A stretch of 11,704 bases of DNA from contig NW_019091377.1 in assembly GCF_001949145.1 (NCBI RefSeq), forward strand, positions 1,562,168 to 1,573,871, written 5' to 3'. Source of the stretch: Acanthaster planci. Taxonomy: Eukaryota > Echinodermata > Asteroidea > Valvatida > Acanthasteridae. The translations under genes and the position numbers were made by a program. The notes beneath the pieces are model-generated. The model was given only the letters and a program-made list of their open reading frames with translations, made no database searches and was not told the origin of the DNA. Shown one piece after another: positions 1 to 7,823 of this stretch (position 1 is its first letter; every line of letters starts with the position of its first letter).

Positions 1-1108
1 TAAAGAGCCTAGCTTATGTATGTGAACATCATTTCCGTGAATGCCAAATATAATTCCTAGTACAATCCCTGCTTCTTTGATCCACTTTTGGGTGGTGAAA
101 AAAACATTGACGGGGAACAAAATTGCTAATGCATGGCTAAGCAGAAGATTTGGCCAATTGCATTCTTTGTGCTCCAGTGAATGCTTCATTTCAGACAGTC
201 TGTGTGCGTACGTGAATATCCCCGCTCTCAAAATGTAAATTCATTTTCTGGTTGATTTGCAGGGGTGAGCGACAACTGCACAGCTGTGTACAGAGCGTTG
301 ATGGGAGAGGTCTCGTTGGGTTTTTGTCTTTTCCTGTCAAGTGCTCACGTGGAGCAACTCATATATTCCGACTGGGTGGGGCGGATACTTATAGGGATAA
401 AAACACTGAAGCGCATCTCAACAGACGCCAGCTACTCACAAATCACAACAGTGCCAGAGTGGAAGATCCAACCAACAGTTCACCCCATTTGCTATCGCCT
501 ATGGAATGTGCGAGTCACCATTTAAGAAAACAAGTACCCATTTGAGCAGGAGTTGTCTTATGCCAGATGGGACAGGAAGAATGCAAGGACAAGAGAAGTT
601 TACTCGCCTGCTTGCGATGGATGGTACAGATGGATCAGTGTTGACAGCAGGCACTTGTGATGTAGTATAAACCAATCAAGAGCTACCAATTAGCATTTCA
701 ATAGGTGAGCGTACTTTGACCAGGCCTGTGTACTTATCACTGACTGATTGCTCCAGCCGTAAGAAAGGATGAAGCTCACAAGGCTCTGCATCTTTGAACC
801 TCAATGAACATGGAGAAATGATCAAAGGATATCAAAGCCTACTTGAATAAAATCCCGGCAACGTGAGAGCGCAGCTTTGCCCCAGCTGGCTGAAAATTCG
901 ATACCTGTGAATTCACGCACTTTGCCGCCAAAGCCAACAGTGTTGCCAGGGATACGTGGAGTGCGTCGCCTGATCAAACATGTGCAAACACAGCCAAGTA
1001 CATGATGGTGATGTTCTTGGCTAATGATACCCTTCCCTCTCCAGCCGTTTCAAATGATCAGAAAGCCTGCACTGCGTGTTGTCATCATCCAGCACTCCCC
1101 TCACAGAA
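1..1108 (+). other. GPCR upstream / 5' region, non-coding
   Basis: No conserved protein is visible on either strand. The open frames here (for example 265-525) are short, overlap one another and show no motif. The stretch should hold the promoter and 5' untranslated sequence of the GPCR at 1109. Possible RNA-processing signals on the + strand are a pyrimidine-rich acceptor ending in AG at 261, a donor-like AG/GTGAGC at 702-707, and a stronger acceptor ending at 1044, so a spliced leader is conceivable but unproven. On the - strand the same DNA is probably intron of the RabGAP gene. Confidence 0.5.
1031..1044 (+). promoter_or_regulatory. Candidate 3' splice site in the GPCR leader
   Basis: A nearly pure pyrimidine run (CCTTCCCTCTCC) ends in AG at 1043-1044, 64 bp before the GPCR start codon. 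It fits a metazoan splice acceptor joining an upstream non-coding exon to an otherwise single-exon coding region. No matching donor can be assigned with confidence; AG/GTGAGC near 703 is one option. RNA data would decide. Confidence 0.3.
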
Positions 1109-1131
1109 ATGGAAGGGACAGCGTTAACTGA
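1054..1131 (+). other. Overlapping upstream ORF (uORF), 25 codons
   Basis: An out-of-frame ATG at 1054 opens 25 codons that end at TGA 1129-1131, 20 bases past the GPCR ATG at 1109. If the mRNA begins upstream of 1054, or at the candidate acceptor at 1044, this uORF overlaps the receptor start and could lower its translation. The peptide has no recognisable feature. Its existence as a reading frame is certain; its use is inferred. Confidence 0.35.
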
Positions 1132-2182
1132 AGCTATGCTGAACGCGACGACGGAGCCTCTGGATTCAATCCCCGCTGGCTGGTACCCGGAAGTGGCCCG
1201 AGTCCTGCTGGTGACAACATCATTTCTGACCATCGTGGCTAATTTGCTGGTGCTGGTGGTATTCCAGTACATGAAGGCCCTGGAGAACATGACCGGCGTC
1301 TTTGTGAAGTCACTAGCTGTGGCGGACCTGGGTGTCGGGGTGTGTGTCTTTGCGGCCATTGAGTCCAATTGGGCCAACAATTTGCCATATGGCATGTGGT
1401 CCTGCAAGCTCATGGCGTACTTTATGGCCACTATGGTGGGCGGCTCCATCCTTAGCCTGACCTGCGTCAGCATCGACCGCTACATCGCTGTCATCAAGCC
1501 GCTCAAGTATCGCTCCATTGTGACCAAGCGGCGAGCCCGCATCTACGCTGTAGCTGTCTGGATCTTCGTGGCACTGCTCTTCCTCCCTGCGATGTTCGGC
1601 TGGGGTGGCTACATCTTTGAGGAGTACTCCGATGACTGCAAACAACACTTCAACCAGAGCCTGTCCATATCCTTCTACATCATCTGCGTCCTGATCTTGC
1701 CGGCGATCCTCACCTCCGCATTTTGCTACTTCCACATCTGGCGGGCATGCCTGGCTCAGACGCGCCAGATAGAGCGGCTGGGGTCCCTCTTCCATGAGGG
1801 TGAGCCTCAGCAGGACACCAGCAGCCGGCTCTATGAGAAGATGCTGGCCAAGATCTTCCTGGTCGTCATCAGTGCTTTCTACCTTTCCTGGATCCCCTTC
1901 GTTGTCCAGAAGGCTGTGGAACTGGCCACAGACGTGGAGTTCCATCCGGCCGTGAATTTTTGCACGGCCTGGCTGGGCTTCTTAAACAGCTTCTTCAACT
2001 GCATCATCTACATCATCTGCCACCGCTCCTTCCGGGAGGGGCTCCACCTCCTCCTCAAGGCCATCTGGCGGAGGGTCACCTCTCTCTGCAAAATATCCAA
2101 GGACCGGTGCTTTGCACAGAGCAGGGAACGCTCCCAGAGCCAGGTCATGCAGCTGCGAGAATTTTCAATGACGGATTGTTGA
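1109..2182 (+). CDS. GPR21/GPR52-like class A orphan GPCR (single exon)
   Basis: This is a plasma-membrane rhodopsin-family receptor of 357 residues, matching GPR21 and GPR52 (about 350-360). I start at ATG 1109 because it is the first in-frame ATG after a stop at 1055 and has G at both -3 and +4. Seven helices lie at about residues 29-53, 62-86, 98-124, 145-164, 184-212, 244-268 and 281-304, followed by helix 8. Landmarks: N45 (1.50), D73 (2.50), C99 with ECL2 C177 for the disulfide, DRY at 123-125, W151, P198, and SWIP at 260-263. TM7 has NCIIY (297-301), with Cys where NPxxY has Pro. N12 and N182 are glycosylation sequons. The match to GPR52 is clearest in IDRY-KPL-Y, the FLP-FGWG end of TM4, CYFHI in TM5 and NSF-NC-IY in TM7. 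The human relatives signal mainly through Gs/cAMP with high basal activity; that is family knowledge, not shown here. Lying antisense beside RABGAP1-type exons strengthens the assignment. It is co-orthologous to both paralogues, so I give no symbol. Confidence 0.87.
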   Translation: MEGTALTEAMLNATTEPLDSIPAGWYPEVARVLLVTTSFLTIVANLLVLVVFQYMKALENMTGVFVKSLAVADLGVGVCVFAAIESNWANNLPYGMWSCKLMAYFMATMVGGSILSLTCVSIDRYIAVIKPLKYRSIVTKRRARIYAVAVWIFVALLFLPAMFGWGGYIFEEYSDDCKQHFNQSLSISFYIICVLILPAILTSAFCYFHIWRACLAQTRQIERLGSLFHEGEPQQDTSSRLYEKMLAKIFLVVISAFYLSWIPFVVQKAVELATDVEFHPAVNFCTAWLGFLNSFFNCIIYIICHRSFREGLHLLLKAIWRRVTSLCKISKDRCFAQSRERSQSQVMQLREFSMTDC

Positions 2183-3180
2183 TTAAGCCATGCTGGAGAG
2201 GGTCTGTCCATACCGTGAGAACTGAGTCAGCTTTACCGTCACCAAACAGGATGATATTCGCATCGAAAAAATTAATAGATATGTTGGAATTGTAAATTTT
2301 TCTTTCAAGCCAAAGCTGATTACGGGTATGCAGAAAAGGAAGCTTGTAGTTGGTACTAATTCGAGAGGTACGTCTGTACTGTAAACAATCTCAAAGTACA
2401 TGTATAATCTACCAGAATGTGGGAAAATGCTTTACGAGTAGTGTATTTATGACTTTTAATTTAAAGATAAATCTTCTCAGCTCAGTTAAACTGAACACCC
2501 TAAAATGAATCTTATTCTGTATATATGCCAACAACAATGGGTACAGCATTGTCTAAATTGGATCTATAATGCAGTGCAATTCTCAAGCTGGGAAGACCAA
2601 AACACACTAAAGTACATGTACATGTAACTCCTTGGTCAAACGACCATTTTTTGTATCCGAATCAAACGAAAATACTGGAAGTCTCTACTCTCTCCGTACA
2701 GTTTAAAGTATGCAGAGGGATCCGCCTCAGAATTTATTGAACCAGAAAAAAAAGGAAATATACTGCTTGGTCAAGTACCTGAAATCAGTTAAAGAAAAAC
2801 ACAGAAAGTGAAAGATGAACAGCCCTTTTTTATGTCTAATCAAGGGGCGTAGAATGGTTTGGTACACTGTACATGTAATTCACTTGATTCATCTAAAACT
2901 GAAATAAATGAAGTACGAGTGAGTGTACTTTTCATGTATATATTGGTTAATACATATGAGAGTAACTTACAATGTCATTTCAAAATGTGTATTTGCAACA
3001 CGGGTGGTTGGCACTGAATTTACAGTGTACAAGTACTGTGTTGGGGAAAGCCAAGCTGTACAGTTTGAGATTGTGGTTATGTTGCTCACCAGATCAGCAC
3101 AATTAAATAAACATGCCTCAGCCGGGAGAGCAGAACACTATATTAACTGGCGATGTGTGGGAGTTGTAGAAGGCAATATT
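2183..3180 (+). other. GPCR 3' UTR and downstream non-coding DNA
   Basis: AT-rich sequence begins right after the TGA stop, in contrast with the GC-rich coding region. The first AATAAA downstream of the stop is at 2903-2908, so a 3' UTR of roughly 740 bases is plausible; another AATAAA lies at 3106-3111. Three GTACATGTA palindromes occur at 2396, 2612 and 2869. I see no coding exon on either strand. Confidence 0.5.
2903..2908 (+). terminator. Candidate polyadenylation signal (AATAAA)
   Basis: This is the first canonical AATAAA on the + strand after the GPCR stop codon, about 720 bases downstream. A T/G-rich stretch (GTGAGTGTACTTTTCATGT) follows within 30 bases, as expected of a downstream element. 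AATAAA at 3106-3111 and 3850-3855 are later alternatives. The hexamer is common by chance in AT-rich DNA. Confidence 0.3.
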
Positions 3181-3188
3181 TCTCCCTA

Positions 3189-3207
3189 TTCACGTGGGCC
3201 ACGTGAA
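3189..3207. promoter_or_regulatory. Perfect 19-bp palindrome with two CACGTG E-boxes
   Basis: Nine bases (TTCACGTGG) and their exact reverse complement flank a single central G. Each arm contains CACGTG (3191-3196 and 3200-3205), the canonical E-box bound by bHLH factors such as the MYC/MAX, USF and CLOCK families. The two boxes start 9 bp apart. It lies about 30 bp from the hairpin at 3235-3344. The palindrome is seen directly; regulatory use is inferred. Confidence 0.4.
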
Positions 3208-3234
3208 CGCACGCAGGTTAGGCGTACACTGATT

Positions 3235-3344
3235 GGTGCATGCATACCCCCAGAACAGTGGGGTCCAACGTCCGCCCCACTCCTGCTTTGTTCGTGGGAG
3301 TGGGGCAGACGTTGGACCCCACAGTTCTGGGGGCAATGCACGCA
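3235..3344. repeat. Strong foldback: 37-bp arms, 13-nt loop
   Basis: The left core arm 3247-3283 and right core arm 3297-3333 are reverse complements with 35 of 37 positions paired and no gap. They flank a 13-nt spacer (3284-3296). Pairing continues imperfectly outward to about 3235 and 3344 through TGCATGCAT-like and ATGCACGC flanks. The arms are GC-rich in AT-rich surroundings. Within the left arm, GTGGGG and CCCCAC form a smaller inverted repeat (3258-3280). Options are a small foldback/MITE remnant, a microRNA-like precursor, or a cruciform-forming site. The structure is certain; its role is unknown. Confidence 0.75.
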
Positions 3345-3360
3345 AACATCAACCTACACA

Positions 3361-6074
3361 GGGTGAGGGGGGGCTAAAGGCATCCAGTAGAACCGTCAAA
3401 CAGTGTTGAAGTTGAGCCGATCACAAGTCCTCTGAAGAGTTCTTTCCCAATTCCGTCCACAAGTCTGTCAATGGGAGCAGCCGTAAGTAACAGGATGAAC
3501 AATGTCAAAAGGATGCTTTTATCACAGTTCATTTGAATAGCTTGCGACTTGGCTTACAGGGGCGAGATTTGAGGGAACTGATAAATCCGGAAAAGAATGC
3601 CTCAAGTCTGTCCCTCAATCCTTCAACAGTTTATCGCACCATGTGTACCGTACCTGCAGTATCCTCGTTTGTTGATTTTTTAAAATTAATTTCCGGTAAT
3701 ATTCTTCATCCCCTTTCAAGCCTCTTTTTCCACCTGACTTTTGAGCTGCAAAAAAATTTCCAGGGATTTTTCAAGCCTTAATGAAGTGAAAGACACCCAA
3801 GATTGATGACTTTAAGTAATGGAGAGCCATTTTGATCAATCAAAGCGACAATAAACATGTTTAAGAATTGCACGCAACGAAGGAAATGACGCCCGAGTTT
3901 TCTGTAAAAGTGGCTAGTATAGTTCTGCAATGAATGGAACATGTACATGTACAGTTAAAAGCAGCCTCATTTCAATGGGTACCACTAAGATCGTGCCGTA
4001 TTGGTACCCTTCATGCCTTGCGCAAGCACAGCCCATGGAGTCGAGGTTGAGTTGGAAGCAGTACCGAGTCCTGACGGTTTAATACCCTATACCCCTGCTG
4101 TTCAGTAGTATTCTAGTGCATTCCAGCAGGAGTAACAACACTAGAGTGCATGCCCTATCAAAACCTCAACTTGCATAAGTCCAGCATTCACTTTCATGCA
4201 AAATGTGGAAAATACTACTTCCACTTTTGGTAATGGCATACCAAGTAGAAAAATACACAAGTCCTGAATTCATTTTTCCAAAAATCTGGAAATCCGGAAA
4301 AATTTGGAAAAATCTCACCCCTGGGCTTAAGACTGAAGGATTTGTGATGGACTTGACTATTGCAGTACTACTGGGGGAGTGACTTCCAATTTACCATTCA
4401 AAGTCTAAACAAAATGCAAGGTACAAATCTCCCGATCCTCGACATAAATCCTTCAGTGAATTGAAAGAGAATTCATCCAAGCGGGCACGTTGCTGCAGTA
4501 CAGGTCAGACAAAAAAAAATGACAATTATCCATCCCAAGAGGGCACTGTTGCCTTTTGAAGACAACCTGATCGGGCTCCACCTTTGATCCACTTTTCCTC
4601 TCAGCTTATTCCTGGTTTGCAACAGAGGGCGCTATTCTCTGCAGCTAGCCACCAGCTGATAAGACTTTAAGGTCAAGTTCAGGCAGTCTATTCTTGATAC
4701 AGGTTTCTTGTTCTCGCACTGGAACAGTGGGAATACACCCCAAGAACACTGGAACAAGTTTACACGCCACCTCCTCATACGTCAAGGTTTTACAGGAACG
4801 CATGGAAAAACTTGTGAGATTTTAATTTTTGTACAGCAGCAAAAAAATTAGCGAGATGGCTCCAAAGCCTGAGACAATGGGGTGTATTGCAAACTTACCA
4901 TTAATAAGCTTCCACAGGTCAGAAAAGAATGTTTCTTAAACAGAAAAGAATTCAGCCCAGTTATCCAAACATTAACTCTCAAAGAACGCACGTGGACACC
5001 GCCATTACAATGCATATTGCTTACCACTCATACCAGCGATAACCGCTTGTACGTTCTTGCCGTACGAGCGGCCAGCCCCCAACCAACAAATCGAGCTGTT
5101 CGTGAACATGCGAGAACAAGCCGCCCAAACTCAGCCACTAAGAGGGAGCTCTCTCCCAAGCCAAGAGAGGGTCCTCTTTCTCCAACAGCCATACGACTGC
5201 TCCAAGGTTTTCTACAAATGGGTGCTGCTGGTGCATGGCAACTATTACTGAAAGGCAACAGTCTACTATGTATACATTTGCTTTTATGAAGCAGCTGCAT
5301 GTATCTCACAGGGGTAGTATGCACATGTACATAAGTATTGGTACAGTTCATCGCTATGATACATGAAAATATGGCATCAGGCATACAGGTATTTGTCCCC
5401 ACAAAGACAAGACTGTACCAGGCATAAAACATCCAAGATTACCACATCCCATACACATGCCTGATCGAGAACCCACTTATCAATGGCTCGTTCACATCAG
5501 ATGCCAATCTATAGTTTTGCTGCACATGCAAGGGTACACACTCAAGTCAATGTGCTAGCACTGTTCCTGGGCAACAGTTTTGCGGAAAGGCTGCCTGGGT
5601 GAAGTAGGAAGTAGGCACAAACAAGCTTTGCTCTAGTCACACACCAAAGATGGAAGGAAGTATACATGTCAATAAGCATTTTAAATAATGCCTGAAATTG
5701 TGATGGCAAATGAATATGCCCAAGTATGAAGTACGGTATGACATATATATATAAGTAAACTGTACACTCTGAATACCTCAGGGAACTAAATTCAACCATC
5801 TACCCTCAAAACAGGTTATTTATTAGCTCAATTTTGTATTGGAAGCTTAAAAATTAATCCTTTTAGCTTTGCTGCAGGAATTAGTTTGTCAACTTTCAAT
5901 ATCTTGGAAAGCCATCATCAACTAACCACTCTCAAAGCAAAATCATGTTATATTTCTATACCATTTACCCACTGTCAGTAAATGTCTTGTGTAGGTCTAC
6001 ATAACGGAATTTAGTGACACGATTGGAGCGCGTGCACAGTACTTGACAAACTCACGGATAAAGAATTGTCTTAC
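3361..6074. other. Long non-coding stretch, probably RabGAP intron
   Basis: Neither strand shows an exon I can defend. In particular, I see no - strand sequence matching the expected continuation of the TBC domain (the IxxDxxR or YxQ motifs). The stretch contains A- and T-rich tracts, GTACATGTAC-type palindromes at 3939-3952 and 5323-5333, and a repeat-like AAAATCTGGAAATCCGG tract near 4282-4310 that may be a degraded transposon end. The base next to 6075 is the donor GT of the RabGAP exon, so this DNA is the 5' part of its following intron. Confidence 0.55.
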
Positions 6075-6319
6075 CTTGGTGATGAGGACGCGGTATTCCT
6101 CCATCAGCCCCTCACAGTCCTTGACCCCCGCCAGCAGCTGCCACACCTCCCCCCGCAGGGCCTCGGGGATGCCCTTGCGCACCATGGAGCGCAGGGGCTT
6201 GGGCCGCACACTCAGGTTGGCCCGCCACTTAGCCAGCAGGTCACCCCAAGTCAGCAGGATGCTCTCTTCGCAGTCCTTGTCCACGTTGCCCGAGCCGCTC
6301 TGCAGGGGCTCATCGTCGT
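6075..6319 (-). CDS. RABGAP1/RABGAP1L-like exon: start of TBC (Rab-GAP) domain
   Basis: This is the sixth and most C-terminal RabGAP exon seen (245 bp; partial-protein residues 258-339). It opens with acidic DDDEPLQSGSG, passes through a helix with LTWGDLLAKW, and reaches RKGIPEALRGEVWQLLAG, the first signature of TBC domains, which stimulate GTP hydrolysis by Rab proteins. It ends at LITK, just before the expected arginine-finger motif IxxDxxR. The acceptor (CCTTGATAG) and donor (AAG/GTAAGA) are canonical. It starts in phase 1, pairing exactly with the previous exon's trailing G to make Asp, and ends in phase 0. The catalytic Arg and Gln fingers are not in the window, so the next exon must lie further left, probably before base 1. 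Family assignment is firm; RABGAP1 versus RABGAP1L cannot be decided. Confidence 0.92.
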
Positions 6320-7669
6320 CTATCAAGGTAAAACAAAGATAGATCTCTATAGGTCTGATGAGCTGGCTTTGCGTGGTTACAGTTGGGTGCAGGTGGAAGG
6401 GGTAGGTGGGTGGTGTGAGATAATTTCTGGATTAAAGAACACTGATCATGTACCCCTTGGCCGAGACTGTATCTGTACCCGTTGACCATGGCTGGGTCAA
6501 GGTCTTTGCCCACTGCGTACCCGGGATATTTTGACCGCGGGTAAAATTCAGGGATGAAGAAATCCCTACAACTTCTAGGAGTTAAAAGTACCCCGACTTC
6601 TCACGCTTTTAATAGCTCTTGTATGATAGGAATGGCTAGCATTACGTGTGTTTTAGTAGGTGCCTAAAAAGACATGAAAACCTACAGGTACATGAGGAAA
6701 CCTGAGTCCACAATTTTGGGTTCAAAATCTTGAAGTCAAAAAAACAAATCTTAGTTAGAGAAATACCTGGGAACTTATCCTCTAGTATGTCATTTGCAGT
6801 TTATCCAGGAAGTTTAAATGTTAAACAAATGCAGCGTTTCGGCCCGATCAGATGAAGGGATTTCTACTTAAGGTCACAAGTACATTACACTACAGAGCAT
6901 GAAAGGCCGCATTTGCTTATGTATGAAGACACAAAGCCTCAGAAGATAAGCAATGCAAAGCAGAGATATTTTAACCACTTCGGGCCGGTGGCATTTATAG
7001 ATGTTGATTCTGCTGGACTGGAGTATTTTTCATTTTTTTCTGGTTTCAATCTTCTGTACAAATTCATATCTTCGTTTCCTGGACATTTACACCCACACGA
7101 AGGACTGTCTGGTTTCTACTCTGATCTGACCGACAACATTGATCTATTGATGCAGGAGTATTTCAGCCAGGCTTGCCGCCTTGTAAAAAGAGCCCCGATT
7201 GTGCGGTGTTATGTAATTTTCTTTTGTTCCTGAAACTGGCACAGAGCGCTGCTGACGTCTTTTCAATAGGGGCCAGATTAGCGTGCAGCGCTACTGTGTG
7301 GATCATCGCTGCAGCAGTGAAGCGTTTTTGTCCCCAGTTGTAATCTGCTCGCACTGAATGCCACAAACAGTGGTATACTGCTTCAAAACAATGCTGGATT
7401 ATCTCCGCTATTGACACTAATAAAATGTTGGTAATGCCCAGCAGCCTGGTCTTTTGTTAGGAGCACGGTCTTTTGTTACAAGGCCCATTTCCCTTTGCCT
7501 GATTTCGGACACCCCAGCTGTGCATATAAAGAATATAAGTCTGAAACCGGGCTTCCCGGCAGGAAATGGTTAAAAGTACACAGGCTGGTGGGGGAGGGGA
7601 AATTTGATTTCTTAACAGAAGTGTGACCTCCCCACGAAATGATGAGAAGAAACATCAGTGACAACGTAC
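6320..7669 (-). other. RabGAP intron, 1350 bp
   Basis: A phase-1 intron bounded by donor GTACGT (7669 leftwards) and acceptor CCTTGATAG (6320). It contains no clear element. A + strand frame of about 104 codons (6919-7233) shows no recognisable domain and is probably chance. A 12-bp direct repeat (GGTCTTTTGTTA) occurs at 7448 and 7467. Confidence 0.75.
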
Positions 7670-7823
7670 CACTCTCTTCCTCGGGGACTGAAGTCATGCT
7701 GTCCGGGGTCTGTACCAGGTTGCTGCTGGGGGAGCGCGCAGGGATCCGCCGCCGCTCTCGTTGCGACTCGCTCTCCAGGCTCAGGACCGAGTAGGCTGGC
7801 TCGTTCTCCACGGCCGCCTCCGT
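7670..7823 (-). CDS. RABGAP1-like exon: acidic/serine linker before TBC
   Basis: A 154-bp exon coding partial residues 207-257. It encodes SVLSLESESQRERRR, then a Ser/Pro stretch, then PEEES. The SLESES-RERR block and the acidic run before DDEPL match the low-complexity linker joining the DUF3694 region to the TBC domain in RABGAP1 and RABGAP1L. The acceptor CCTTCCTGCAG and donor G/GTACGT are canonical. It begins in phase 0 and ends with one extra G that completes Asp with the next exon. The basic and serine-rich content suggests a flexible, possibly phosphorylated linker, which is inference. Poor conservation outside the SLESES block is normal here. Confidence 0.88.

Noticed and set aside
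265-525. Overlapping 86- and 97-codon frames upstream of the receptor
   Set aside because: Two frames compete for the same DNA, neither has a recognisable domain, and the region is expected to be leader or promoter.
666-671. TATAAA with nearby CCAAT words as a receptor promoter
   Set aside because: CCAAT lies downstream rather than upstream of TATAAA, the start codon is 440 bp away, and such words are common by chance here.
1076-1108. Receptor start at GTG 1076, adding 11 residues
   Set aside because: GTG initiation is not expected for an animal nuclear gene. ATG 1109 has good context and gives a length matching GPR21/GPR52.
1313-1945. 210-codon open frame on the - strand opposite the receptor
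   Set aside because: It is the antisense shadow of a GC-rich GPCR coding region, with His/Gln/Asp-rich composition and no domain. The + strand frame explains the sequence fully.
3533-3781. 82-codon + strand frame
   Set aside because: Composition is like the AT-rich surroundings and there is no motif; it may overlap a degraded repeat.
6482-6500. Inverted TTGACC / GGGTCAA resembling nuclear-receptor half-sites
   Set aside because: Only 6 bp per arm, a single occurrence, and no supporting context.
6919-7233. Frame of about 104 codons on the + strand inside the 1350-bp RabGAP intron
   Set aside because: No motif, membrane pattern or homology that I recognise, no splice context, and aromatic-rich low-information composition. 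Chance is the simplest explanation; conservation or RNA evidence could revive it.
7448-7478. 12-bp direct repeat GGTCTTTTGTTA, twice, 19 bp apart
   Set aside because: It is isolated, with no element between the copies, so it does not look like a target-site duplication of an insertion.
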